This document shows positions 7,680 through 16,013 of a stretch of 32,413 nt of DNA, piece after piece. Every line of letters starts with the position of its first letter. The first letter of the stretch is position 1. The position numbers and the translations under genes were made by a program. Below the pieces are notes generated by a model, which made no database searches, had not been told where the DNA came from, and saw only the letters and a list, made by a program, of their open reading frames with translations. This stretch comes from Alphaproteobacteria bacterium (GTDB lineage: Bacteria > Pseudomonadota > Alphaproteobacteria > Acetobacterales > Acetobacteraceae): contig VGDM01000026.1 of assembly GCA_016869715.1 (NCBI GenBank), forward strand, positions 1 through 32,413, given 5' to 3'.

Positions 7680-8510
7680 TCAGCGCCCCAAAAGTAACAG
7701 CAGGGCTTGTGGCGCCTGGTTGGTGATGGACAGTGTCTGAGTGCCGAGCTGCTGACGGATTTGCAACGCCTGAAGCTTCGCCGTTTCCTTGGCGATATCC
7801 GCACCAATCAAGGTGCCAAGCCCACTTTCAACCGCGTCCAGCTTGTCCCGATTGTAGCTGACCTGCGCATCAATGTAGCGTGCATCCGCACCCAAACGGT
7901 TGAGCGCATCGTTGATGGCGCCATTCAAATCGCTCCAATCCCCGGTGATGGCCAATTTCGCGCCTGATGCGTCAGTAGGCGCGGCGGTGACCAGAAAGTC
8001 TGTGACGCCGTCAAAGGCTGCAATGGTGAGTGTTGTGCCAGCCTCATTCCTGATGGCAACGATATTCCCGCCGCCGGACGTGGCCACAGTAGAGAGCGCA
8101 CTGCGGGCATGGTAAGCGGCGTCTTCGATAAATCGTTCTACCTGCGTACGCAATTGGCCGAACTGCAGTTCATATTGATCGCGCTGATCATCACTGATGG
8201 TGCCAACGGCAAGGCGTGTCAGCACGGTCCGCAATTCCACCATGGTCCTGGAGACTTGCAGGAGGCCCAGCAGGGTAACGTCAATCACGCCCTTAAGACC
8301 GCCCAATTACTCATTGGCGGCCGTCAATCCCGCGATGTCGCCGCGGACGGATTGCGCGACAGCAAAAGCGCCGCCATCAGCGTTGGCATCGGAGACACGA
8401 TAACCAGTGGAAACGCGCTTCTGCACGACACCAAGCGCATCATTGGTCCGGTTCAGGGACTGAAGTGCGGTCATCGCCGGAAGATTGGTGTTCACCGAAT
8501 TCAAATTCAC
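7680..8510 (-). pseudogene. Flagellin pseudogene, copy 2 (single in-frame stop)
   Basis: This is a 276-codon flagellin frame starting at GTG (8510), preceded by AAGGGA seven bases away. The N-terminal part NLNSVNTNLPAMTALQSLNR and the C-terminal part with RYIDAQVSYNRDKLDAVESG and ALQIRQQLGTQTLSITNQAP are both well preserved. Codon 68 is TAA (8307-8309) in the context AANE(stop)LGGLKG. Copy 1 reads VNEQLGGLRG here with a CAG glutamine. No frameshift is present and the remaining 208 residues are open. Flagellin needs both terminal D0 helices to pack into a filament, so the stop should abolish function unless it is read through or is an assembly error. It lies directly upstream of copy 1 on the same strand. 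Confidence 0.85.
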
Positions 8511-8635
8511 GGGATTTTCCCTTCGCTGCGCCCGATTTTCGGGACACCCTGAATTTCTCAGAGGGAGATGAAAAAGCGGTGAAATAAGGCATTGAAAATA
8601 CGCGTTTTTACTGAAATTCGGTAATGATGCGTTCG

Positions 8636-8659
8636 CTTGCTTGAGTTTTCTCAATCAAG
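8636..8659. promoter_or_regulatory. Interrupted palindrome upstream of flagellin copy 2
   Basis: A 24-base imperfect palindrome lies in the upstream region of flagellin copy 2: CTTG, one unpaired base, TTGAG, TTTT, CTCAA, one unpaired base, CAAG. It is about 125 bases before the GTG start and 30 bases from the terminator of the cold-shock gene. It could be an operator for a dimeric regulator or a minor hairpin. No known binding-site consensus is claimed. The rest of 8511-8690 is AT-leaning non-coding DNA with no gene that I can support. Confidence 0.35.
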
Positions 8660-8690
8660 AATGGAAACAGCACTAGCGCCGCCACGCCAA

Positions 8691-8719
8691 AAAAATCGAG
8701 GGGACATGCCCCTCGTTTT
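8691..8719 (-). terminator. Rho-independent terminator of the cold-shock gene
   Basis: A perfect 7-bp stem, CGAGGGG (8697-8703) with CCCCTCG (8709-8715), closes a five-base loop. On the minus strand it is followed by ATTTTTTT, and on the plus strand by TTTT. It lies about 45 bases downstream of the cold-shock stop codon and insulates that gene from the flagellins. The short T-run on the plus strand means it could act weakly in both directions. Confidence 0.78.
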
Positions 8720-8761
8720 CTGAACCCCGTAGCGGCCCAATGGACCACAACGCTGGCTGCT

Positions 8762-9586
8762 TCAGTCCTTCATATTCACGGCCTGGCGGCCGCGCTGACC
8801 ATCGCGCACTTCAAGCGCGACTTTTTCGCCTTGCTGCACATCCTGCTTGCCGGCGCGCTGCAGCACCGATGAATGCAGGAAGACATCCTGGCCGCCATCT
8901 TCCGGCGTCACGAAGCCAAAGCCGCGGACCTGGTCAAACCACTTGACCGTGCCGGCGATGTCATAGGTCGGGCCGCCTTCATCGCGGTTGAATTCGCGCC
9001 GCGGCGGACGATCCCCGAAATCACGACGCGGGGGACGATCCCCAAAGCCGCCGCCGCCGCCGAAGCCGCCGCCGAAGTCACGGCGCGGGGGACGATCACC
9101 GAAACCACCGCCGCCAAACCCGCCACCACCACCGAAATCACGGCGCGGGGGGCGATCACCGAAATCACGGCGTGGGGGACGGTCCCCGAAATCGCGGCGT
9201 GGGGGACGATCGCCAAAGCCGCCACCACCGCCGAATTCACGGCGCGGCGGGCGCCCTTCGCCACCACCTTCGCCCTTCTTCAGCTGCATAATCCGCGTGA
9301 TCAGGCGCCGGCCCTGCCGGTCAGACCCAATCTCGCATACCAGCTTGTCGCCGGTATCTGGCGGCTCAATGCCTGACTCTGTCAGGGCAGAGGCGTGAAA
9401 AAACACGTCCTGCCCATCTGGTCCCAGTACGAAGCCGAAGCCTTTACGGGAGTTGTACCACTTCACCTCGGCCTCGATCGGCCCGGTGCTATCCTGGTGC
9501 TCGTTTTCAGGAAACACTGTTTGACTATCCACACATAAATGACCGCAACGCGCGGGATGCAACGCTGGTAATTGGCAGCATGACAC
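8762..9586 (-). CDS. Two-domain cold-shock protein with Arg/Gly-rich repeat linker
   Basis: The protein has two cold-shock domains. The first (about 37-102) carries KGFGFV (48-53) and VFFHAS (61-66). The second (about 208-274) carries RGFGFV (221-226) and VFLHSS (235-240). These are the RNP1- and RNP2-like nucleic-acid-binding motifs. The 90-residue linker is built from seven PPRR(D/E)F units mixed with glycine runs. It should bind single-stranded RNA or DNA in the cytoplasm and may act as an RNA chaperone. The start is uncertain: the first ~18 residues are cysteine-rich and atypical, and GTG codons at 9532 or 9517 (the latter after GGATAG) may be the true start. A terminator follows at 8691-8719. 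Double cold-shock proteins are common in Alphaproteobacteria, but this linker is unusually repetitive. Confidence 0.87.
   Translation of the reverse strand: MSCCQLPALHPARCGHLCVDSQTVFPENEHQDSTGPIEAEVKWYNSRKGFGFVLGPDGQDVFFHASALTESGIEPPDTGDKLVCEIGSDRQGRRLITRIMQLKKGEGGGEGRPPRREFGGGGGFGDRPPRRDFGDRPPRRDFGDRPPRRDFGGGGGFGGGGFGDRPPRRDFGGGFGGGGGFGDRPPRRDFGDRPPRREFNRDEGGPTYDIAGTVKWFDQVRGFGFVTPEDGGQDVFLHSSVLQRAGKQDVQQGEKVALEVRDGQRGRQAVNMKD
8990..9256 (-). repeat. Coding tandem repeats (PPRRDF units) in the cold-shock linker
   Basis: This in-frame low-complexity tract encodes residues 111-199 of the cold-shock protein. Seven copies of a GDRPPRRDFG-type unit (outer ones ending EF) are separated by nothing or by GGGGGFG spacers. 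At the DNA level the units are near-identical 27-30 base repeats, prone to copy-number change by slippage or recombination. Copy number may therefore vary between strains, and short-read assembly could miscount it. Confidence 0.85.
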
Positions 9587-9634
9587 TTCGTTCCATGAAA
9601 AGCGAGAAAAATCTTAAGTGAAGCGTGCGAAAGG

Positions 9635-10906
9635 CTACAAAAACGCCATGAATCGTCGGGTGTCGAAGGCCGCGATGGGAATAGGCGGCGCCCGGCCAGT
9701 GAGCAGCGCCGCGACTACCTCGCCGGTCCGGGCCGCGCCTACCAGCCCGGTATGGCCATGGCCAAAGGCATGGATCACATCCGGCGTCGCGCGGGATGGA
9801 CCAAGGCAGGGCATGCCATCGGGCATGGATGGCCGATGGCCGAGCCAGAATTTTACCCGCTCCGCAGGCAGGTCTCGCGGCAGGCCAGGAAAGCATCCAA
9901 GCAAATGTTTTTTCAGTATTTCTGCCCGCTGCCAATTGGGCGCGGCAGCAATCCCGGCAATCTCTACCTGCCCTGCGCAGCGCAAGCCGCGTGCCGTCCG
10001 CATGATGGACATTTTCCCGTCTGAGGGCATCAGCCCGTGGCGGGGCACCACTTCCGGATCGCTAATCTCGGCGTGGTAGCCGCGTTCGCTCTCGAGCGGC
10101 ACATCATCCCCAGCCGCCCGCGCCAGCGGCTTGGAATGGGCACCAGCGGCTATCACGGCGGCATCGCAGGCGACCTCCCCCAGCCCTGTCGTCACGGCAT
10201 GCAAACGCCCGGCTTCAATGCGGAAACCGGTGGCGCGGTCGCGGTGTAGCTTGGCGCCCTCGGCTTGGGCTAGGGCAATCAGGGCCGCGACATAGGCGCC
10301 AGGGTCGGTGCAATGCCCGCCCTCATCCACGAAAATCCCGAAACCATAGCGGCGGTCGAGTTCCGGTTCGCGTTGCCGAAGCTCATCCGCGTGAAGCTCA
10401 ATCCAGCGCACGCCGACCTGGTGGCGGATGTCCCAGGCCTTGCGCTCAGCCTCAAACTCCGCGCGGGAGGGGTAGATATACATCAGCCCCCGCCTTTCGA
10501 TCAGATGCCCAACTCCGGCCTGTTCAGCCAAAGCCTGGTGCAGCCGAGGCGCATCCTGCACCAGCGGGCGGAGCGCCCCCGCCGTCTTCGCCACATCTTC
10601 CCACCGCCAGCCGGAAGCCAGATAGCGGATCAACCAGGGTGCGACCTTCGGCAAATAGCGCCAGTGTATGGTGAGTGGCCCCAGCGGGTCCGAGAGGAAT
10701 TTCGGCAGCTTCTTCCAAATGCCCGGGACCGCCGGCGGGATTACCGACATGGGGCTGAGCCAGCAGCCATTGCCATAGGATGCCGCCTGTTCCCCCCCGG
10801 GCTCTCCGGGATCAAGGATGGTCACCCGGTAGCCTTCCTTCAGCGCCGCAAGCGCCGAGGCCGCGCCAACCGCGCCGGCGCCAATCACCACGACATGCCG
10901 GGCCAT
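9635..10906 (-). CDS. D-amino-acid dehydrogenase-like FAD oxidoreductase (DAO family)
   Basis: The 423-residue flavoprotein has an N-terminal FAD-binding GAGAVG (9-14) and an acidic LDPGE end to the second strand. It also has DadA-like segments: QAASYGNGCWLSP, VDEGGHCTDPGAYVAAL and C-terminal HAFGHGHTGLVGAARTGEVVA. Length and order fit the D-amino-acid dehydrogenase small subunit. The reaction would be oxidative deamination of a D-amino acid or related secondary amine, with electrons to the respiratory chain. Assignment to a specific substrate is not possible. The start is two bases after the stop of the isomerase-like gene, so the two are co-translated. It is the last catabolic gene of the long minus-strand cluster. 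Confidence 0.85.
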   Translation of the reverse strand: MARHVVVIGAGAVGAASALAALKEGYRVTILDPGEPGGEQAASYGNGCWLSPMSVIPPAVPGIWKKLPKFLSDPLGPLTIHWRYLPKVAPWLIRYLASGWRWEDVAKTAGALRPLVQDAPRLHQALAEQAGVGHLIERRGLMYIYPSRAEFEAERKAWDIRHQVGVRWIELHADELRQREPELDRRYGFGIFVDEGGHCTDPGAYVAALIALAQAEGAKLHRDRATGFRIEAGRLHAVTTGLGEVACDAAVIAAGAHSKPLARAAGDDVPLESERGYHAEISDPEVVPRHGLMPSDGKMSIMRTARGLRCAGQVEIAGIAAAPNWQRAEILKKHLLGCFPGLPRDLPAERVKFWLGHRPSMPDGMPCLGPSRATPDVIHAFGHGHTGLVGAARTGEVVAALLTGRAPPIPIAAFDTRRFMAFL

Positions 10907-10908
10907 GT

Positions 10909-11559
10909 TCAGCGCGCCCGGCTCTTGGCGATGGCTTTGACCGGGCCGGATTGCACGGGCTGGCCGCTCAAATACTTGTTCAGAAAAAACAGCCGGTCCT
11001 GACCCCAGAGGAAAAGCTCATCACAAACAAAGGTGGGGGCGCCAAAGACGCCGCGGGCGATGGCGTCGCGGTTATTGCGCTCAAACTCTGCCTGGACGCT
11101 GGCACTTTCCTCTTCCCGGTGCAGGCTTTCGCCGGGCATGCCCTCTTCCTCGGCGATGGCGACGCGGACGCGTGGGTCGGCAATATCGCGGTCCTCCAGC
11201 CAAAGCGCAGTGAGCAGCGCATGGGAAAGCCGCATGGCATCCATGCCGCGCGCAGCGGCAGCCATCACCATATGCCCGGCCTGGCGCTGATCTGATGGCG
11301 GGTAATGTTTGGGCTTCAGCTTGATTGGGATGCCTAGATGCATCGCCCAGCGGTCCAGTTCCAGCGCATGGTAATCCTGCCGCGGTTCCGGGCGGCTGCG
11401 GAGCGCAATGCCCCCCGTATGCGGCTGAACCAGGCGGAAATCATAGGGCCGCAGCACAAGATTGGCGCCGTGGCGCTTGATGATTTCGAATAATTGCTCG
11501 CCGCCAAGATACATCCAGGGGGAAGAGAGCGTGTAGAAGCATTCGACAGTTTTGCTCAT
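10909..11559 (-). CDS. 2-hydroxychromene-2-carboxylate isomerase / DsbA-family protein
   Basis: This is a 216-residue member of the thioredoxin-fold DsbA/GST-kappa family. The N-terminal CFYTLSSPWMYLGGEQLFEI matches 2-hydroxychromene-2-carboxylate isomerases, where a serine replaces the redox cysteine pair. C-terminal GVFGAPTFVCDELFLWGQDRLFFL is the family ending with its cis-proline loop. In naphthalene degradation such enzymes perform a glutathione-dependent isomerisation, but many homologues have other, unknown roles. I chose the ATG at 11559, four bases after the upstream stop; a longer open frame begins at 11859 but overlaps the upstream gene with no family match. AAGG lies nine bases before the start. 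A redox or detoxification role is an alternative. Confidence 0.87.
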   Translation of the reverse strand: MSKTVECFYTLSSPWMYLGGEQLFEIIKRHGANLVLRPYDFRLVQPHTGGIALRSRPEPRQDYHALELDRWAMHLGIPIKLKPKHYPPSDQRQAGHMVMAAAARGMDAMRLSHALLTALWLEDRDIADPRVRVAIAEEEGMPGESLHREEESASVQAEFERNNRDAIARGVFGAPTFVCDELFLWGQDRLFFLNKYLSGQPVQSGPVKAIAKSRAR

Positions 11560-11563
11560 GGCA

Positions 11564-11968
11564 TCAGCCTTTCGCCACACGGCCCGGATCGGTTTGCGCC
11601 AATAGTGAGACATGGGCAGAGACAACGCGCCAGCCCTGTTCCGGAATGCGCACCATGATTTTGGTCTCGCGCCCCACCAAGCCACTATCAAGGCGATGAT
11701 ATTCCAGATTGGTGGCCGCGAAATCGCGCCCGAAGGTGGTAATGAGGATCTTCTTCTGCGCGCGGGGCGCATAGGATTTAACGCTGGCACGAAAGGCGCG
11801 AATGGCGTCAATGCCGTAGAGCAATTCCGTGATGCCGTAACGCACCACGCGCGGATCATCCCAGAAGGAGCTGTCTAAAACCGCCGCATCATTGGCGGCG
11901 ATGGCGGCTTCATATCGGTCGAACACCGTGCGAACCTCGGCGATGGTATCGGGGTTATTGATTTCCAT
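11564..11968 (-). CDS. AtzH-like (DUF3225) NTF2-fold protein
   Basis: The 134-residue protein resembles the AtzH-like family: FDRYEAAIAANDAAVLDSSFW, then VRYGITELLYGIDAIRAFRAS and the late SLLAQTDPGRVAKG. The fold is SnoaL/NTF2-like. AtzH homologues sit beside AtzE-type amidases in s-triazine and related amide-degradation loci, where their biochemical role is not well defined. No amidase is present here, which is unusual. The start at 11968 is supported by GGGAGGG close upstream; an earlier ATG at 12040 lacks this. It sits between the molybdenum hydroxylase genes and the isomerase-like gene on the same strand. The amide-pathway link is inferred only from the family. Confidence 0.83.
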   Translation of the reverse strand: MEINNPDTIAEVRTVFDRYEAAIAANDAAVLDSSFWDDPRVVRYGITELLYGIDAIRAFRASVKSYAPRAQKKILITTFGRDFAATNLEYHRLDSGLVGRETKIMVRIPEQGWRVVSAHVSLLAQTDPGRVAKG

Positions 11969-12094
11969 GGCGACCCTCCCGCGACTTGCCTTGCAATCAT
12001 GGCCCAGAAGCGCGGCTTGGGCCAGCGGGGGCGTGCCCAAAACGAAAATGGCGACCCGAAGGCCGCCATTTGTATCGGGTAAAGAGAAGGCGCT

Positions 12095-12886
12095 TCAGCC
12101 GGCTGCCGCTATCGCGCGCTTGGCCATCACACACACCAGATGGGCGCGATATTCGGCGCTGCCATGGATATCGCTGTTCAGCCCATCAGCGGATTGGGCA
12201 ATGCCGGCCACCGCATCGGCGGACCAATTGGCCGCCAGCGCCTTTTCCATATCTGCCTGCCGGAACACGCAAGGCCCGGCGCCATTCACGGCAACCCGCA
12301 CCCCGCCCGCACCCTTGGAGACGAAAACACCCGCCATGACATAACGGCTGGCCGGGTTCTTCATCTTGGCATAGCCGGCTTTCTCCGGGACCGGGAATTC
12401 CATCGCCACCAGAATCTCATCCGCCGCTAAGGCTGTCGCGAACATGCCCTGGAAGAAATCATCCGCGGCGATCTTGCGCTTATTAGTATGGATGGTGGCG
12501 CCAAGGCCTAGCACCGCCGCCGGGTAATCCGCTGCCGGGTCGTTGTTGGAAACCGAACCGCCAATGGTGCCTCGATTGCGCACCTGCACATCGCCGATAT
12601 GTGAGGCCATATAGGCCAAAGCCGGAATGGCCGCCTTCACTTCCGCGCTATTGGCAACTTCAACATGGCGTGTCAGCGCGCCGATGATGATGGCATTACC
12701 TTCACGGCGAATGCCCTTCATTTCCGCAATGCCGGACAAATCCACCAGCGCTGAAGGCTTGTTCAGCCGGTGCTTCAGCGCCGGAATCAGCGTATGCCCG
12801 CCAGAGACTGCCTTGGCATCCGGATCAGCCAGAAGCTTGGCAGCATCGGCAAGGTTGGTAGGCTTGTGATAGGCGAAATCATACAT
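12095..12886 (-). CDS. FAD-binding subunit of molybdenum hydroxylase (CoxM/XdhB-type)
   Basis: The 263-residue medium subunit belongs to the xanthine dehydrogenase family. FAD-binding motifs are visible: AVSGGHTLIPALKHRL near residues 34-49 and GDVQVRNRGTIGGSVSNNDP near 97-116, the classic TIGGN/GGSV-type loop. CoxM-type subunits pass electrons from the iron-sulfur subunit to an acceptor. It is the third gene of an S-L-M set and begins 12 bases after the large-subunit stop, with an AAGGA ribosome site about nine bases before the ATG. Length is slightly short of the usual 270-290 but the domain order looks complete. Confidence 0.93.
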   Translation of the reverse strand: MYDFAYHKPTNLADAAKLLADPDAKAVSGGHTLIPALKHRLNKPSALVDLSGIAEMKGIRREGNAIIIGALTRHVEVANSAEVKAAIPALAYMASHIGDVQVRNRGTIGGSVSNNDPAADYPAAVLGLGATIHTNKRKIAADDFFQGMFATALAADEILVAMEFPVPEKAGYAKMKNPASRYVMAGVFVSKGAGGVRVAVNGAGPCVFRQADMEKALAANWSADAVAGIAQSADGLNSDIHGSAEYRAHLVCVMAKRAIAAAG

Positions 12887-12898
12887 GGATCTTTTTCC

Positions 12899-15289
12899 TT
12901 ATTCTGCCGCCGCGCGGCGGCCGCTATTGATAATCTGCCAGAGCTTCGCCGGGGTTGCCGGCATCTCAACATGCGTCACGCCATAATCGGAAAGAGCATC
13001 CACCACCGCATTAATCACGGCAGGCGGGGAGCCAATCGCCCCCACTTCGCCGCAGCCCTTCACGCCAAGCGGGTTATGGGTGCAAAGCGTGGTGTGGGTC
13101 GCAACCGAAACGGGCGGCAGATCATCCGCCCTCGGCATGGTGTAATCCATCATGGAACCGGAAAGCAGCTGGCCATGCGCGTCATAGACGCAGGTTTCAA
13201 GCAATGCCTGCCCGATCCCCTGCGCGACACCGCCCTGCACCTGGCCTTCCACGATCATCGGGTTGATCACGCGCCCGACGTCATCCACGGCGGTGAAATT
13301 CACCACCGCAACGCGGCCGGTATCGGGATCAATTTCCACTTCTGCGATGTGGCAGCCACCCGGATAGGTGAAGTTTTTTGGGTCATAGAAGGCGGTTTCT
13401 TCCAGGCCCGGCTCCAATTCCTCGATCGGGTAATTGTGGGGCACATAAGCGGCGACGCTGATATCCACCAGGGCCTTGGTCTTGTCCGTACCCGCCACGC
13501 GGAAAGTGCCGCGTTCGAATTCGATATCATCCACCGACGCTTCCATCAGATGCGCCGCGATGCGCTTGCCCTTGGCGATGATTTTATCCATCGCCTTCAT
13601 CATCGCGCTGCCACCAACGGCAAGGCTGCGCGACCCGTAAGTGCCCATGCCAAACGGCACCTTGGCGGTATCGCCATGCACGATATCAACCTGCGCCACC
13701 GGCACGCCGAGCTTATCGGCGACCAGCTGCGCGAAGGTGGTCTCGTGCCCCTGGCCATGGCTATGGGCACCCGTCAGCACCGTAACGCTGCCGGTCGGAT
13801 GCACGCGAATGGTACCGACCTCATATAGACCAGCGCGGGCGCCAAGGCTGCCAACCACGGCGGAGGGCGCGATGCCGCAGGCTTCCAGATAGGTGGAACA
13901 ACCAATGCCGCGCAGCTTACCGCGCTTGGCCGCTTCGGCACGCCGCGCCGGGAAGCCGGCCCAATCAGCGGACGCCAAGGCCTGGTCAAAAGTCGCCTGG
14001 TAATTGCCGCTGTCATATTGCAGCGCGACCGGCGTTTGATAGGGGAATTGGTCGGGCTGAATAAAATTCAGCCGACGGAGTTCCACCCGGTCAATGCCGG
14101 TTTGCTTCGCCGCCACATCCATCAGGCGTTCCAGCAGGAAGGTCGCTTCCGGCCGGCCGGCGCCCCGATAGGCATCCACCGGCACGGTGTTGGTGAAAAC
14201 GGCCTTCACTTCGCAATAAATCACTGGCGTTGTATAAACGCCCGCAAGCAGCGTCGCGTACAAATAGGTCGGCACGCAGGGCGCGAAGGTGGACAGATAG
14301 GCGCCCATGTTGGCCTGGGTGGAAACCCTCAGGCCCAGGATCTTGCCATTGGCATCCAGCGCCAATTCGGTGCGGGAGACATGGTCCCGGCCATGCGCAT
14401 CCGACATGAAGCTTTCGGTGCGATCCGCGGTCCAGCGCACCGGGCGGCCAAGCTTGCCGGCGGACCATGTGACAATCGCTTCTTCCGCGTAATGGTAGAT
14501 CTTGCTGCCAAAGCCGCCGCCAACATCAGGCGCAATCACGCGAAGCTTCGATTCCGGCAAATGCAGCACATGGGCACCCATCAGCAGGCGAATGACATGC
14601 GGGTTCTGGCTGGTGGTGGTCAGCGTATAATCGCCCGTGGCGCGATCAAACTCGCCCACTGCGGAGCGCGGTTCCATGGCATTCGGGATCAGGCGGTTAT
14701 TCACCAGATCGAATTTCACGACATGCGCGGCACCGGCAAAGGCAGCATCCACCACGGCCTTGTCGCCGATATGCCAATCATAGCAGAGGTTCCGGGGCAC
14801 ACCATCATGAATGGCGGCGGCACCGGGCTTCAACGCCGCTTCCATGGTGGCGGCGGCGGGCAGCACTTCGTAATCAACCGCAATGGCTTCGGCAGCATCG
14901 CGCGCCTGCTGGCGTGTCGCGGCGATGGCAACGGCCACCGGGTCGCCCACATGCCGCACCTTTTCATGTGCCAGCACGGGATGCGGCGGTTCGGCCATGG
15001 ACGAACCATCCTTGTTGTGGATTTGCCAGCCGCAGGGCAAGCCACCCACGCCATCTTTCGCCATATCGGCGCCAACATAGATTTCGACGACACCTGGCAT
15101 GGAAGTGGCTGCCGAGATGTCCACTGATTTGATGCGGGCATGGGCATGCGGGCTGCGCAGGATCCAGGCATGCAATTGCCCGGGCTTATCCGCATCATCC
15201 GTGTAAGCGCCGCGCCCCTGCAGGAAGCGGAAATCCTCCTTGCGGCGGACGCTGGCACCGATGCCTTCAAACGGTGTCACCACGTTCAT
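12899..15289 (-). CDS. Molybdopterin-binding large subunit, form II CoxL-type hydroxylase
   Basis: The 796-residue catalytic subunit is normal for the family. It carries molybdopterin-contact segments [12 protein letters not shown] (254-265), QNPH (228-231) and the active-site loop AYRGAGR (373-379). The catalytic glutamate is visible as E748 in GCGEVG. AYRGAGR is the form II signature. True aerobic CO dehydrogenase (form I) has AYxCSFR instead, so CO oxidation is not expected. Such enzymes hydroxylate N-heterocycles, aldehydes or purine-like compounds with water as the oxygen source. No molybdenum-cofactor maturation gene such as coxF or xdhC is nearby. It follows the small subunit by 72 bases and precedes the FAD subunit. 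Confidence 0.95.
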   Translation of the reverse strand: MNVVTPFEGIGASVRRKEDFRFLQGRGAYTDDADKPGQLHAWILRSPHAHARIKSVDISAATSMPGVVEIYVGADMAKDGVGGLPCGWQIHNKDGSSMAEPPHPVLAHEKVRHVGDPVAVAIAATRQQARDAAEAIAVDYEVLPAAATMEAALKPGAAAIHDGVPRNLCYDWHIGDKAVVDAAFAGAAHVVKFDLVNNRLIPNAMEPRSAVGEFDRATGDYTLTTTSQNPHVIRLLMGAHVLHLPESKLRVIAPDVGGGFGSKIYHYAEEAIVTWSAGKLGRPVRWTADRTESFMSDAHGRDHVSRTELALDANGKILGLRVSTQANMGAYLSTFAPCVPTYLYATLLAGVYTTPVIYCEVKAVFTNTVPVDAYRGAGRPEATFLLERLMDVAAKQTGIDRVELRRLNFIQPDQFPYQTPVALQYDSGNYQATFDQALASADWAGFPARRAEAAKRGKLRGIGCSTYLEACGIAPSAVVGSLGARAGLYEVGTIRVHPTGSVTVLTGAHSHGQGHETTFAQLVADKLGVPVAQVDIVHGDTAKVPFGMGTYGSRSLAVGGSAMMKAMDKIIAKGKRIAAHLMEASVDDIEFERGTFRVAGTDKTKALVDISVAAYVPHNYPIEELEPGLEETAFYDPKNFTYPGGCHIAEVEIDPDTGRVAVVNFTAVDDVGRVINPMIVEGQVQGGVAQGIGQALLETCVYDAHGQLLSGSMMDYTMPRADDLPPVSVATHTTLCTHNPLGVKGCGEVGAIGSPPAVINAVVDALSDYGVTHVEMPATPAKLWQIINSGRRAAAE

Positions 15290-15361
15290 GTCTATCGCCT
15301 TTCATATTGTTTCGGAGCGGCCTTTGGCGGACCGCCTTACCAGGGCTTTCGCCCCTATCCA

Positions 15362-15865
15362 TTAGTCGGCTGCGCGCGCCATCTCGCGGCGCTTGCCCTG
15401 CATCACTTCCGCCGCCGCCGCGATGGCCTTGACGATATTATGATAGCCCGTGCAGCGGCAAAGATTGCCTTCAAGCCCTTCGCGGATTTGCTGTTCCGTG
15501 ATGCCATTCGGGTGCTTGTTCACAAGGTCAATCGCGCTCATCACCATGCCCGGCGTGCAGAAGCCGCATTGCAGCGCGTGGTATTCGCGGAAGGCTTCCT
15601 GCATCACATGCAGTGTGCCATCGGCATCCGCGAGGCCTTCAATGGTGGTCACATTCGCGCCATGGCACATCACCGCGAGCGTCGTGCAGGATTTCACGCT
15701 CTCGCCATTCACATGCACCACGCAGGCGCCGCATTGGCTGGTATCGCAGCCGACATGCGTGCCGGTCATGCGGAGCTTTTCGCGCAGCATTTCCACCAAA
15801 AGCGTGCGACCTTCAACTTCGGCGGTATGGGTTTGACCATTCACGGTCAGTGTCACCTGCGGCAT
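15362..15865 (-). CDS. [2Fe-2S] small subunit of molybdenum hydroxylase
   Basis: The 167-residue protein has both iron-sulfur clusters of the family. A plant-ferredoxin-type site uses Cys40, Cys45, Cys48 and Cys60 (CDTSQCGAC and SC). The second site uses Cys100, Cys103, Cys136 and Cys138 (CGFCTPGM and [10 protein letters not shown]). It carries electrons from the molybdenum site to FAD. GGAG seven bases before the ATG marks the start. It is the first gene of the S-L-M set, and the hairpin at 15982-16005 lies between it and the ABC transporter genes. It may therefore have its own promoter in the 148-base gap, where I recognised no specific motif. Confidence 0.95.
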   Translation of the reverse strand: MPQVTLTVNGQTHTAEVEGRTLLVEMLREKLRMTGTHVGCDTSQCGACVVHVNGESVKSCTTLAVMCHGANVTTIEGLADADGTLHVMQEAFREYHALQCGFCTPGMVMSAIDLVNKHPNGITEQQIREGLEGNLCRCTGYHNIVKAIAAAAEVMQGKRREMARAAD

Positions 15866-15981
15866 AGCGCGTCTCCAAATTATGTTTTGCCCGGACCCTT
15901 AGCCCAGGATGTTCAACCCTTAGCCTCACCTGTGAGATGGGGCTTCGTCAAGCTTTTCAAGATGAAATTTTGCCTGCTGAA

Positions 15982-16005
15982 GGCGCCCCACCGCAAGGGG
16001 GCGCC
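15982..16005 (-). terminator. GC-rich hairpin after the ABC transporter genes
   Basis: An 8-bp perfect stem, GGCGCCCC (15982-15989) with GGGGCGCC (15998-16005), has an eight-base loop. It lies nine bases downstream of the stop of the DppF-like ATPase. No T-run follows on the minus strand (TTCAGCAGG), so termination would be weak or absent. It might reduce readthrough into the molybdenum hydroxylase genes or stabilise the upstream mRNA 3' end. Confidence 0.4.
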
Positions 16006-16013
16006 CACCTGCT

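Noticed and set aside
6616..8309. Reassignment of TAA/TAG to glutamine
   Set aside because: Other genes in the window end normally at TAA or TAG (for example at 254, 1319, 12899 and 26327), and copy 1 also carries a frameshift.
8990..9256. Regular short repeats resembling a CRISPR array
   Set aside because: The repeats are in frame within a cold-shock protein and have no unique spacers.
14018..15127. Long plus-strand open frame opposite the large hydroxylase subunit, and similar ones elsewhere
   Set aside because: These are antisense shadows typical of high-GC genes, with no family features or ribosome sites, whereas the minus-strand proteins are clearly recognised.
12899..15865. Aerobic CO dehydrogenase
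   Set aside because: The active-site loop is AYRGAGR (form II), not AYxCSFR, and no CO-dehydrogenase accessory genes are present.
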